NCBI RefSeq assembly: GCF_900167945.1
Contig: NZ_FUZA01000005.1
Span: 264,601 to 328,600 of the forward strand
Direction of reading: 5' to 3'
Source of the DNA: Dyadobacter psychrophilus
GTDB lineage: Bacteria > Bacteroidota > Bacteroidia > Cytophagales > Spirosomataceae
DNA length: 64,000 nucleotides
The position numbers and the translations under genes are program-made. Below the pieces are notes generated by a model that saw only the letters and a program-made list of their open reading frames with translations, did not search any database and was not told the DNA's origin. This document shows positions 51,726-61,110 of this stretch, in pieces; position 1 is the stretch's first letter; each line of letters begins with the position of its first letter.

Positions 51726-54176
51726 TTAGCTTTTCTTCGCTGCTTTTGGTGCCGCTGCTTTTTTTGCGGCTGGCTTTTTGGCTGCCGGCTTCTTAGCTGC
51801 CGGTTTTTTCTCCGTTACCTTTTTTTCTGCCGGTGCTTTTACAGCTGCTGCTTTTGCTGCTGGTTTTTTCCCAAATCTTCCTGCTGGTTTGTCCGGCGTT
51901 TCAGCCGCCAGTTTCACCACTTCTTCATATGTCAAGGAAGCGGGCTCTGTGCCTTTCGGAATTTTCACATTCTTTTTTCCAAAAGCAATGTAAGGCCCGT
52001 ATTTACCATTAAGCACCTTTGCATCAGGATCTTCGCTGAACTCCTTAATGGTTCTGTTGCTGTCCTGTAAGCGTTTTTCAGTGATAATTTCAATCAACCG
52101 GTCTTCGGTGACTGCCATTGGATCATCTGTTCTGGCCAGTGAATAATATTTGCCGTCGTGCTTCACATAAGGGCCAAATTTTCCAATGTTCACGATCAGC
52201 TCTTTATCTTCAAACAAACCAACTTCACGCGGCAATTTGAAAAGTTCAAAGGCTTCTTCCAGCGTAATGTTTTCCATCAGCTGGCCCTTCATTAAGCTTG
52301 CGAATTTTGGTTTTTCTTCATCTTCCGCGTCACCGATCTGTACATAAGGGCCATATTTGCCGATTCTCACGGACACTTTCTTACCCGTTGCTGGATCTTC
52401 ACCCAAATCACGTGAGGTGAGACTGCGATCAATTGCTTCTTCATTCGCCTCAGTAACCTTCTTTTGAAATGGCGTATAAAAGTTTTTGATCATTTGGCGC
52501 CATTCGAGCTGGCCGTCCGCAATGTTGTCAAAATCCTTTTCGACATTCGCCGTGAAAGAGTAATCGATGATGTCGTTGAAATGGCTTACCAGGAAGTCAT
52601 TAACAACCATTCCGGTGCTGGTAGGGAAAAGTTTTGCCTTTTCTGAACCATATATTTCCTTGTTAACCTTACCATTAATCTGATCGTTGGCCAACGTCAG
52701 TTCCTTAAACTCACGTTCAGTTCCCTGACGGTCTTCCTTTACAATGTATTCGCGCCTTAATATGGTAGAGATCGTGGGTGCGTATGTGGATGGACGTCCG
52801 ATGCCCATTTCTTCCAGTTTTTTCACCAAACTGGCTTCCGTATAGCGGGGCGGGTTTCTGGTAAAACGCTCCGTCGCCTTCATAACGGCAAGATTAAGGA
52901 CCTGGTTAATGTTCAATGGAGGAAGCATTCCTTTTTGCTCTTCGTCGCCCTCGTCATCACTGGATTCCAGGTATACTTTCAGGAAACCTTCAAATTTGAT
53001 CACCTCACCCTGCGCCACAAGTTCCTCCGAAGCGGTGGATATAGCAATGGTTGCCGTTGTGCGTTCTAACTGTGCGTCAGACATTTGTGAGGCAATAGCG
53101 CGTTTCCAGATCAGCTCATACAAGCGCTGCTCGTTACGGTCGCTGCTGCCATTCAATGTTGAAAAATCCGTTGGCCGGATGGCTTCGTGCGCTTCTTGTG
53201 CAGACTCTGATTTGGTCTTAAATATTCTTTTATTATAGTAGTCCTGTCCGTATTCATTCGTGATCTGAACCCTTGCTTTTTCCAATGCTTCCTCCGACAA
53301 ATTCGTGGAGTCCGTTCTCATATAGGAAATCTTACCTGCTTCGTAAAGGCGCTGTGCGACCGTCATGGTTTGCGCTACGGAAAAGCTCAGTTTTCTGGAT
53401 GCTTCCTGTTGTAATGTAGAAGTTGTGAATGGCGGTGCTGGTGTTTTTTTAGCTGGTTTAACTTCAAGACTTTTGATAGAAAATTGTGCGCCGACGCATT
53501 TTTCAAGAAATTTCATGGCATCATCTTCCTGCGCAAAATTCTTGGCGAGTTCAGCATTTAATACTTTACCATTTCCAAGATCAAATTGCGCGGTAACCTT
53601 GAAGCTGCTTTTGCTTTTGAACGCATCAATTTCCCTTTCTCTTTCTACAATAATCCGGACTGCAACGGATTGCACACGGCCTGCCGAAAGGTTGGATTTT
53701 CCAATTCGTATTTTTTTCCAAAGCACGGGAGAAAGCTCATAACCTACGAGCCTGTCGAGAATCCGGCGTGCCTGCTGCGCGTCTACAAGGTCTACATCTA
53801 TTATACGCGGCTTGGAAATCGCATTTTGTAAAGCGGTTTTCGTAATCTCCCGGAACACAATTCGTTTGGTGTCGTCGGGTAATCCCAAGGCTTCTTTCAA
53901 GTGCCACGAAATCGCCTCTCCTTCGCGGTCATCATCCGTTGCGAGCCATACTTCTGCACCTTTCGCCAGTTTTTTAAGCTCGGATATCACCTTTACTTTG
54001 TCAGCTGAAATTTCATAAGAAGGCTGGAAACCATGCTCTACATCCACGCCCATATCATGTTCCGGAAGGTCACGAACGTGGCCGAAACTTGACTTGACGG
54101 TGAAATCTGCTCCTAAATAACTTTCAATGGTTTTGGCCTTCGCCGGTGACTCTACGATCACCAGATTTTTTGACAT
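51726..54176 (-). CDS. topA: DNA topoisomerase I
   Basis: The start taken is ATG 54176 (MSKNLVIVESPAKAKTIESY), not the in-frame codon at 54218, giving 816 residues. It has the Toprim domain, catalytic Tyr285 in ISYMRTDSTNLSEEAL, and KKLEEMGIGRPSTYAPTIST. Instead of C-terminal zinc fingers it has repeated toprim-C units (KYGPYVQIGDAE, KFGPYVKHDGKYYSLA, KYGPYIAFGKKNV) and a Lys/Ala/Pro-rich tail of 'PAAKK' units that likely binds DNA. It relaxes negatively supercoiled DNA. Confidence 0.98.
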   Translation of the reverse strand: MSKNLVIVESPAKAKTIESYLGADFTVKSSFGHVRDLPEHDMGVDVEHGFQPSYEISADKVKVISELKKLAKGAEVWLATDDDREGEAISWHLKEALGLPDDTKRIVFREITKTALQNAISKPRIIDVDLVDAQQARRILDRLVGYELSPVLWKKIRIGKSNLSAGRVQSVAVRIIVEREREIDAFKSKSSFKVTAQFDLGNGKVLNAELAKNFAQEDDAMKFLEKCVGAQFSIKSLEVKPAKKTPAPPFTTSTLQQEASRKLSFSVAQTMTVAQRLYEAGKISYMRTDSTNLSEEALEKARVQITNEYGQDYYNKRIFKTKSESAQEAHEAIRPTDFSTLNGSSDRNEQRLYELIWKRAIASQMSDAQLERTTATIAISTASEELVAQGEVIKFEGFLKVYLESSDDEGDEEQKGMLPPLNINQVLNLAVMKATERFTRNPPRYTEASLVKKLEEMGIGRPSTYAPTISTILRREYIVKEDRQGTEREFKELTLANDQINGKVNKEIYGSEKAKLFPTSTGMVVNDFLVSHFNDIIDYSFTANVEKDFDNIADGQLEWRQMIKNFYTPFQKKVTEANEEAIDRSLTSRDLGEDPATGKKVSVRIGKYGPYVQIGDAEDEEKPKFASLMKGQLMENITLEEAFELFKLPREVGLFEDKELIVNIGKFGPYVKHDGKYYSLARTDDPMAVTEDRLIEIITEKRLQDSNRTIKEFSEDPDAKVLNGKYGPYIAFGKKNVKIPKGTEPASLTYEEVVKLAAETPDKPAGRFGKKPAAKAAAVKAPAEKKVTEKKPAAKKPAAKKPAAKKAAAPKAAKKS

Positions 54177-54512
54177 AACTTTCGATTTAAGGGATCTTGT
54201 CGCACTTTGAATGTCCAAATATAGGGTACAATCCTACAAAAAATCAAAGCGCCGCCGAAAAGGTAGCTTAAAATCGCCGATAATGCGACAGCGCTGGTTC
54301 GGCGTTTTTGAAATAATTTCTCAAATGTATTGGCTGCAAGAACAAAAAGAATCAGGGCAAGGTTATCTAAATGCGTCCTTAGTATATAATGATGCTAAAT
54401 AAAAGCGAAATGCGGCACAGTTGCCTCCGTATATGCCGTAATTTTGTATTTTCGCGTGTTTTATTGACAACAAATCTTCCACATAATAGAGGCTTATATT
54501 GAATATTTCACT
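54177..54512. other. Non-coding region between divergent topA and acnB
   Basis: No gene is supported in these 336 bases. It must hold both promoters. CGCCGA (54275-54280) and TCGGCG (54299-54304) could form a hairpin followed by TTTTTG on the plus strand; it is terminator-like but far from any plus-strand gene end, so it may be chance or an acnB-side leader element. The acnB promoter candidate is listed separately. Confidence 0.5.
54439..54446 (+). promoter_or_regulatory. Candidate -7 promoter element for acnB
   Basis: TAATTTTG matches TAnnTTTG exactly. No good -33 element is seen at the usual spacing. The leader to the acnB ATG would be about 60 bases. Confidence 0.35.
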
Positions 54513-57284
54513 ATGAACATTTATAAGGATTACATTAAGGAAATTGAAGAAAGAGAAACCCAGGGACTTCACCCAAAGCCAATTGACGGCGCTGAATTAC
54601 TGGGCGAAATAATCGCTCAAATCAAAGATTCTGAAAACGAATATCGCGAAGACTCTCTCAAATTTTTCATTTACAATACATTGCCTGGCACTACCAGTGC
54701 TGCCGGTGCGAAAGCCAGATTTCTGAAAGAGATCATTCTTGGCGAATCCATCGTGCTGGAAATAACGCCCGCTTTTGCTTTGGAGCTCTTGTCCCATATG
54801 AAGGGTGGTCCTTCCATCGGGGTATTGCTCGATCTTGCATTAGGTGAGGATTATTCGGTTGCAAAACAGGCTGCCGACGTGCTGAAAACGCAGGTTTATC
54901 TGTACGATGCAGACACAGACCGGCTGAAAGAAGCATTTAAAAACGGTAACGTGATCGCAAGGGAAATCCTTGAAAGTTACGCACGTGGCGAATTCTTTAC
55001 AAAACTGCCGGAAATACCCGAAGAAATTAAGATTGTAACATTCATTGCCGGCGAAGGTGATATTTCAACGGATTTGCTCTCTCCTGGTAACCAGGCCCAT
55101 TCCCGGTCTGACCGTGAATTGCATGGTCAGTGCATGATCACGACTACGGCACAGAAGCAAATCAAAGCATTGCAGGAGGAACATCCTGACAAAAGTGTGA
55201 TGCTTATTGCGGAGAAAGGTACGATGGGCGTGGGTTCATCGCGGATGTCAGGTGTGAACAACGTGGCGCTTTGGACGGGTAAACAGGCAAGTCCGTATAT
55301 TCCTTACGTTAACATCGCGCCGATCGTGGGCGGAACAAATGGTATCTCCCCGATTTTCCTTACTACGGTAGACGTTACGGGCGGGATTGGAATAGATTTG
55401 AAAAACTGGGTGAAGAAGGTGGATGAAAACGGTAATGTTGTCCGCAATGAAAGTGGTGACCCTGTTTTGGAAGAGGTTTACTCGGTTGCTACGGGCACTG
55501 TTTTGACCATTAATACAAAAACCAAGAAGCTTTACAACGGCGACCAGGAACTGATCGACATTTCCAAGGCGCTTACTCCTCAGAAAAAAGAATTTATCAG
55601 GGCCGGCGGATCGTACGCCATTGTGTTTGGTAAAAAAATCCAGACAGTTGCGGCAAAGATTTTAGGCATCGAGCCTACGCTTGTTTTTGCACCGTCGAAA
55701 GAAATTTCCAATGAAGGGCAAGGTCTTACAGCAGTTGAAAAAATCTTCAATAGAAATGCTGTTGGAACAACGCCTGGTAAAGTTTTACATGCCGGTTCAG
55801 ACGTTCGTGTTGAGGTTAATATCGTTGGTTCGCAAGATACAACGGGGCTTATGACCGCTCAGGAACTGGAATCAATGGCTGCGACAACGATTTCACCGAT
55901 TGTTGACGGTGCTTATCAGTCGGGTTGTCACACGGCATCGGTTTGGGACAAAAAAGCGCAGGCTAACATTCCGAAACTGATGAAGTTCATGAATGATTTC
56001 GGATTGATCACCGCGCGTGACCCGAAAGGCGAATATCATTCAATGACGGACGTTATCCATAAAGTGCTTAATGATATTACGATTGACGAATGGGCGATCA
56101 TTATCGGTGGCGACTCCCATACAAGAATGTCTAAGGGTGTTGCATTTGGTGCAGACTCAGGAACAGTTGCGATTGCACTGGCGACGGGTGAAGTTTCTAT
56201 GCCGATCCCTGAATCAGTGAAAGTAACGTTCAAGGGCGACATGAAAGAGCACATGGATTTCCGTGACGTGGTTCATGCTACGCAAGCACAAATGTTGCAG
56301 AAATTCGGTGGTGAGAACGTATTCCAGGGCAGGATCATTGAAGTGCATCTCGGAACATTACCAGCCGACCAGGCATTTACTTTCACAGACTGGACAGCGG
56401 AAATGAAAGCGAAAGCTTCTATCTGTATTTCAGAAGATGATACATTGATCGAATCACTGGAAATTGCGAAAAACAGGATCCAGATCATGATCGATAAAGG
56501 AATGGAGAATCACAAACAGGTTCTTCAGGGATTGATCAATAAAGCTGATAAGCGCATTGCTGAAATCAAATCAGGCGAAAAACCTGCTTTGGTGCCGGAT
56601 GCAAATGCGAAATACTATGCAGAGGTTGTCATTGACCTGGATGCGATAGTTGAACCAATGATTGCGGATCCGGATGTTAATAATAAAGAAGTTTCCAAGC
56701 GTTATACCCACGATACGATCCGCCCGCTCTCTTTCTATGGAGAGGACAAGAAAGTGGATCTTGGCTTTGTCGGCTCGTGCATGGTTCATAAAGGTGATTT
56801 GAAGATTGTTTCTCAAATGCTCCGGAATTTGGAGGAACAAAAAGGTAAGGTTGAATTCTTTGCTCCGCTGGTTGTGGCAGCGCCTACTTATAACATTATA
56901 GAAGAGCTGAAAAAAGAAGGTGACTGGGATGTGTTGCAGAAATACTCAGGTTTTGAATTTGATGATAACGCACCAAAAGTAGCGGCGCGTACGGAATACG
57001 AAAATATGATGTATCTGGAACGGCCTGGCTGTAACCTTTGCATGGGTAATCAGGAAAAGGCTGCCAAAGGAGATACAGTTCTGGCGACGTCGACCCGTCT
57101 TTTTCAGGGAAGGGTTGTTGAGGATTCGGAGCGTAAGAAAGGAGAGTCTTTGCTGGCATCCACACCGGTTGTTGTTTTGTCTGCGATCCTTGGGCGAATT
57201 CCTAATCTCGAAGAATACAAAGCAGCTGTGGTAGGCATTGATCTGACCAAGTTTGCACCTCCTGTTAAACAATTGGCCAGATAG
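54513..57284 (+). CDS. acnB: Aconitate hydratase B
   Basis: 923 residues; length and sequence match AcnB (bifunctional aconitase/2-methylisocitrate dehydratase). The N-terminal HEAT-like domain (MNIYKDYIKEIEERETQGLH, LGEIIAQIKDSENEYREDSL) is the AcnB-specific feature. The 4Fe-4S ligand cysteines are likely in YQSGCHTASVWD and in the C-terminal PGCNLCMGNQEKAAKGD, with GSCMVHKGDLKIVSQM between. It interconverts citrate and isocitrate. The ATG at 54513 is preceded by TTCACT. It is followed after 57 bases by a second aconitase of another family. Confidence 0.97.
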   Translation: MNIYKDYIKEIEERETQGLHPKPIDGAELLGEIIAQIKDSENEYREDSLKFFIYNTLPGTTSAAGAKARFLKEIILGESIVLEITPAFALELLSHMKGGPSIGVLLDLALGEDYSVAKQAADVLKTQVYLYDADTDRLKEAFKNGNVIAREILESYARGEFFTKLPEIPEEIKIVTFIAGEGDISTDLLSPGNQAHSRSDRELHGQCMITTTAQKQIKALQEEHPDKSVMLIAEKGTMGVGSSRMSGVNNVALWTGKQASPYIPYVNIAPIVGGTNGISPIFLTTVDVTGGIGIDLKNWVKKVDENGNVVRNESGDPVLEEVYSVATGTVLTINTKTKKLYNGDQELIDISKALTPQKKEFIRAGGSYAIVFGKKIQTVAAKILGIEPTLVFAPSKEISNEGQGLTAVEKIFNRNAVGTTPGKVLHAGSDVRVEVNIVGSQDTTGLMTAQELESMAATTISPIVDGAYQSGCHTASVWDKKAQANIPKLMKFMNDFGLITARDPKGEYHSMTDVIHKVLNDITIDEWAIIIGGDSHTRMSKGVAFGADSGTVAIALATGEVSMPIPESVKVTFKGDMKEHMDFRDVVHATQAQMLQKFGGENVFQGRIIEVHLGTLPADQAFTFTDWTAEMKAKASICISEDDTLIESLEIAKNRIQIMIDKGMENHKQVLQGLINKADKRIAEIKSGEKPALVPDANAKYYAEVVIDLDAIVEPMIADPDVNNKEVSKRYTHDTIRPLSFYGEDKKVDLGFVGSCMVHKGDLKIVSQMLRNLEEQKGKVEFFAPLVVAAPTYNIIEELKKEGDWDVLQKYSGFEFDDNAPKVAARTEYENMMYLERPGCNLCMGNQEKAAKGDTVLATSTRLFQGRVVEDSERKKGESLLASTPVVVLSAILGRIPNLEEYKAAVVGIDLTKFAPPVKQLAR

Positions 57285-57341
57285 TCATTACTGGCACAGT
57301 TGTTGCCGCGTGTGAATGTATTTGCATAAATTATAATTACT

Positions 57342-59612
57342 ATGGCTTTTGACTTAGACATGATTAAGGGTGTTTACGCCCGCATGCAGGAAAGGGTAGA
57401 AGCTGCTCGTAAAATCGGAGGGCGGCCCTTAACCCTGGCAGAAAAGATTCTATACTCCCATTTGTGGGAAGGAACACCTACCCAGGTCTACGAACGTGGC
57501 AAGTCTTATGTGGACTTTGCGCCCGACCGTGTGGCTATGCAGGATGCAACGGCACAGATGGCCCTTTTGCAATTTATGCAGGCGGGCAGGCCACAAGTTG
57601 CAGTTCCTTCCACGGTGCACTGCGATCACCTGATCCAGGCGGAAGTGGGTGCGGCGCAGGATTTGAAAAATGCTGTTGACAAGAATAAAGAGGTTTACGA
57701 CTTCCTCTCTTCTGTTTCTAATAAATATGGCTTAGGCTTCTGGAGAGCAGGAGCCGGGATCATTCACCAGGTTGTGCTTGAAAACTATGCGTTTCCGGGC
57801 GGGATGATGATCGGAACCGATTCACACACGCCTAATGCTGGTGGTTTGGGAATGATCGCGATTGGTGTGGGCGGTGCTGATGCAAGTGATGTAATGTCAG
57901 GATTGGCCTGGGAGCTTAAAATGCCTCGTCTGATCGGTGTTAAGTTGACTGGAAAACTGAGCGGATGGACTGCTGCGAAGGATGTTATTCTTTGGGTTGC
58001 AGGACAGTTGACAGTAAAAGGTGGAACAGGATATGTTGTTGAATACTTTGGAGATGGTGCAGAAAGCATTTCAGCAACGGGTAAGGCAACAATCTGTAAT
58101 ATGGGTGCCGAGATCGGCGCTACAACTTCCATTTTTGCCTATGATGCAAGGAGTGCTGCCTATTTGAGAGCGACCGAGCGTGCTGACATCGCGGATGCCG
58201 CCGACGCCGTTAAAGAATATCTGCGTTCTGATGAAGAAGTTTATGCAGATCCCGCAACCTATTTTGATCAACTGATCGAACTGGATCTTTCTACATTAGA
58301 GCCACATGTAAACGGACCATTTACGCCGGATCTGGCTTGGCCACTTTCTAAATTCGCTACGGCGGTGAGAGAAAATGGCTGGCCGGAAGTGCTTTCGGTA
58401 GGTCTGATTGGTTCTTGCACCAATTCAAGTTATGAAGATGTGAGCCGTGCCGCGTCACTGGCGCAGCAGGCTGTTGATAAAAAACTGACTGTAAGTTCAG
58501 AGTATACCATTACACCAGGTTCCGAACTCGTTCGCTATACGGTGGAGCGCGATGGTTATCTGGATACATTTGCACAAATCGGCGGTGTTGTTCTGGCTAA
58601 TGCTTGCGGGCCTTGTATCGGTCAGTGGGCTCGTCATGGAGCTGAAAAAGGAGAGAAGAATTCAATCATCACATCATTTAACCGTAACTTCTCGAAACGC
58701 GCGGATGGTAACCCCAACACGCACTCGTTTGTAGCTTCTCCGGAAATCGTAACGGCTTTGGCAATTGCCGGCCGCCTTACATTTGACCCGCGTACAGACA
58801 AGCTTGTGAATTCCGAAGGCATTGAAGTAATGCTGGACGAACCAAGTGGTTTGGAACAGCCAATCAGAGGATATGCAGTAGAAGATGCTGGTTACCAAGC
58901 CCCTGCGGAAGATCCGAGCCAGGTTCAGGTTTTGGTAAGTCCAACTTCGGATCGCTTGCAATTACTCGAACCATTTGCTGAGTGGGAAGGAACAGATCTG
59001 AAAGGTTTGAAGCTTCTTATTAAAGCAAAAGGAAAATGTACGACTGACCATATTTCAATGGCTGGTCCCTGGTTGAAATACCGCGGACACCTTGATAATA
59101 TTTCCAACAACATGTTGATCGGTGCGGTTAACTACTATAATGAGAAAACCAACACCATTAAAAATCAACTGACAAATCAATACGCGGAAGTTCCTGCGGT
59201 GCAGCGTGATTACAAAGCGCACGGCATCGGAACAATTGTAGTAGGTGATGAAAACTACGGAGAAGGATCATCCCGCGAACATGCAGCGATGGAGCCACGT
59301 TTCCTGGGTGTTCGGGCGATTTTAACAAAATCATTTGCGCGTATCCATGAAACCAACCTGAAAAAGCAGGGAATGCTTGCGTTGACATTTGCCAACACAG
59401 CTGACTACGACAAAATTCAGGAGGACGATTCAATCGACATTGTTGGTCTTGAAACATTTGCAGAAGGTCAGCCGCTAACAATCGTTTTGCACCACGCGGA
59501 TGGCACAAACGAAGAGTTTCCGGTGAACCATACTTACAATGAGCAGCAGATCGAGTGGTTCAAGGCAGGTTCTGCATTGAACATCATCCGCAAGTCAGTT
59601 GCAGCAGCGTAA
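57342..59612 (+). CDS. Aconitate hydratase A / mitochondrial type
   Basis: 756 residues, the length of the mitochondrial-type (AcnA/IRP-superfamily) aconitase. Motifs are VPSTVHCDHLIQAEVGAAQD, MMIGTDSHTPNAGGLGMIAI, the cluster-binding GSCTNSSYEDVSRAASLAQQ and LANACGPCIGQW with the ligand Cys, and the swivel domain ending with NYGEGSSREHAAMEPRFLGV. The substrate loop DHISMAGPWLKYRGHLDN is intact, so it should be active. It shares little sequence with the AcnB gene immediately upstream (57 bases), so the pair is two families, not a duplication. Confidence 0.95.
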   Translation: MAFDLDMIKGVYARMQERVEAARKIGGRPLTLAEKILYSHLWEGTPTQVYERGKSYVDFAPDRVAMQDATAQMALLQFMQAGRPQVAVPSTVHCDHLIQAEVGAAQDLKNAVDKNKEVYDFLSSVSNKYGLGFWRAGAGIIHQVVLENYAFPGGMMIGTDSHTPNAGGLGMIAIGVGGADASDVMSGLAWELKMPRLIGVKLTGKLSGWTAAKDVILWVAGQLTVKGGTGYVVEYFGDGAESISATGKATICNMGAEIGATTSIFAYDARSAAYLRATERADIADAADAVKEYLRSDEEVYADPATYFDQLIELDLSTLEPHVNGPFTPDLAWPLSKFATAVRENGWPEVLSVGLIGSCTNSSYEDVSRAASLAQQAVDKKLTVSSEYTITPGSELVRYTVERDGYLDTFAQIGGVVLANACGPCIGQWARHGAEKGEKNSIITSFNRNFSKRADGNPNTHSFVASPEIVTALAIAGRLTFDPRTDKLVNSEGIEVMLDEPSGLEQPIRGYAVEDAGYQAPAEDPSQVQVLVSPTSDRLQLLEPFAEWEGTDLKGLKLLIKAKGKCTTDHISMAGPWLKYRGHLDNISNNMLIGAVNYYNEKTNTIKNQLTNQYAEVPAVQRDYKAHGIGTIVVGDENYGEGSSREHAAMEPRFLGVRAILTKSFARIHETNLKKQGMLALTFANTADYDKIQEDDSIDIVGLETFAEGQPLTIVLHHADGTNEEFPVNHTYNEQQIEWFKAGSALNIIRKSVAAA

Positions 59613-59663
59613 TCGCAGCGCGATGAAATATCGGTAGCAAGAAGAATATGACAATGCTGGATT

Positions 59664-59717
59664 AAAATCCCGGAGGGATGTAACGACATGCTCGTCGTCA
59701 CATCCCTCCGGGATTTT
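59664..59717. repeat. Long hairpin repeat between aconitase and lspA
   Basis: Left arm 59664-59687 and right arm 59694-59717 pair over 24 bases with one mismatch around a 6-base loop; both ends carry AAAATCCCGGAGGGAT / ATCCCTCCGGGATTTT. The right arm ends in TTTT, so it also looks like a bidirectional terminator between convergent genes. The motif resembles the intergenic repeat families of Bacteroidota genomes. Confidence 0.8.
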
Positions 59718-59757
59718 CCGTTATGATATGCTGATAACAATCGACTACCAATGTTGA

Positions 59758-59773
59758 ATCCCTCCGGGATTTT
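59758..59773. repeat. Third copy of the CCCTCCGGGATTTT repeat, overlapping the lspA stop
   Basis: ATCCCTCCGGGATTTT is identical to the right arm of the hairpin at 59664-59717. It overlaps the lspA stop codon (59772-59774). CTACCA at 59745-59750 also mirrors GGTAG at 59633-59637, so the repeat unit probably spans more than the hairpin. Confidence 0.7.
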
Positions 59774-60284
59774 AGCCTAGAATTCTTGCCTTTTGCCGTG
59801 TATATGACTGAATAAAAAATATGAACATTCCCGTTATGATCGAAACGTCAGCCATATTGAAGATGCCGGTTTGGAAAAAGCCCAAATTGATATGCAGAAA
59901 ATCGGTTACTGATCCGTGAACGAGACGGTCATAAATGTTGCCGATGCCGCCGCCAATCGCAAAGCTAAGCGACAGTGCACTCAAGAGCGTGAGATTCTTC
60001 TTCATTAATATATAAGCGACGCCAAAGAACAGGGCTATCAGTGGAATAACAGATAATAAGAGCACCTTTAATGTATGCGGAAGACCACTGCCGATGCTCA
60101 GAAACGCGCCCGTATTTTCTACATAAGTTATCGTCACAACGTCTTCGATAACGCTGATTGTCTGATAGAAACCAACGTTTTTTCGAACAACGTCCTTTGA
60201 TATCTGGTCACATCCAATATTGGCAATGAGTATCAAAAAAATAGCGATGTTCCTGGCCAGCCGATCCGATTTTATTTCAAACAT
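59772..60284 (-). CDS. lspA: Lipoprotein signal peptidase (signal peptidase II)
   Basis: 170 residues with four hydrophobic segments. Catalytic Asp128 lies in GSVTDFLHI and Asp146 in IFNMADVSIITG, with the conserved GGIGNIYDRL between. It cleaves the signal peptide of prolipoproteins in the inner membrane, for example those of the TPR lipoprotein in this window. The DUF1080 gene ends immediately before its start (no gap), so both are one unit. The stop overlaps a repeat. Confidence 0.95.
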   Translation of the reverse strand: MFEIKSDRLARNIAIFLILIANIGCDQISKDVVRKNVGFYQTISVIEDVVTITYVENTGAFLSIGSGLPHTLKVLLLSVIPLIALFFGVAYILMKKNLTLLSALSLSFAIGGGIGNIYDRLVHGSVTDFLHINLGFFQTGIFNMADVSIITGMFIFFIQSYTRQKARILG

Positions 60285-60974
60285 TTATTTTGACAAAGAT
60301 TTAATGGGTGCAACTTTCACTTCCTTAAACTCAACTTCCGACCCTTCCGCCTGCAAAGCAATTTGCCCTTTCTGCGCCGTTGCATTATAACCATAATTGA
60401 CCATTACCCCGTTCAGCCATACCTTAATTGAATTCTTTACACATTCGATCGTCATCGAATTCCACTCGCCCAGCGGCTTTTCGGTTCCGTCTGTCAGATT
60501 GGGAACTCTTCTCAGTTTGTCACCATTAACGCCCCATTTTTCTTTTGGGCCGCGTCTTTTTTCCATATCCGGCACTGTAATATCTTCTTGAATACACCAA
60601 AAATCGCCGGCATTCTGGTTCATCATTTGCACTTCAATGGATTTAGGGAACATTTCATAAAGTGCCCTGGGCGTAGAAACGAACACGAGCGCACCACAAT
60701 TGCCCGGCTTACCTGCGAAGCGATATTGGAAAGTAAAACGGAAATTCTCATACTGATCATCTGTGATCAAATGTCCCCCCGGTGTTCCTAAGCTTACTAA
60801 CAGACCATTGCGCACAATGAATGGCGTTTTTAATGCTGGATTTTTATCCATATCCGGGACGTCAATATGCCATCCTTTTAAGTCTTTCCCATTGAAAAGC
60901 GATTTTGTCTGGCCGTTTGAAAGGTGTGAAATGGTTAGCAAAAGGATGCATAGAGGCAAAAGTATTTGTTTCAT
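60285..60974 (-). CDS. DUF1080 (3-keto-disaccharide hydrolase-type) exported protein
   Basis: The start taken is ATG 60974 rather than the in-frame ATG at 61004, giving a signal peptide (MKQILLPLCILLLTISHLSN) and 229 residues. DUF1080 features are SLFNGKDLKGWHIDVPDMD, YENFRFTFQYRFAGKPGNCG, EMFPKSIEVQMMNQNAGDFW, GEWNSMTIECVKNSIKVWLN and GQIALQAEGSEVEFKEVKV. These jelly-roll domains resemble concanavalin-like lectins or hydrolases acting on 3-keto sugars. It is fused by position to lspA with stop and start adjacent. Confidence 0.88.
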   Translation of the reverse strand: MKQILLPLCILLLTISHLSNGQTKSLFNGKDLKGWHIDVPDMDKNPALKTPFIVRNGLLVSLGTPGGHLITDDQYENFRFTFQYRFAGKPGNCGALVFVSTPRALYEMFPKSIEVQMMNQNAGDFWCIQEDITVPDMEKRRGPKEKWGVNGDKLRRVPNLTDGTEKPLGEWNSMTIECVKNSIKVWLNGVMVNYGYNATAQKGQIALQAEGSEVEFKEVKVAPIKSLSK

Positions 60975-61110
60975 TAATAAGGTTATTTCAGGTTTGATTA
61001 TCATTTAGAACGGAAAAATTAAGCATTTATCGGCTGAGTGCAATCTCCCCCGTATTAAATGTAGAAGATTAAGATTAAATTGTCTGCTTCCATTCCGAAT
61101 CATCACTGCT

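Noticed and set aside
54177..54512. Possible tRNA or small RNA in the topA-acnB gap
   Set aside because: No cloverleaf or known RNA structure seen, only a weak hairpin and a -7 element.
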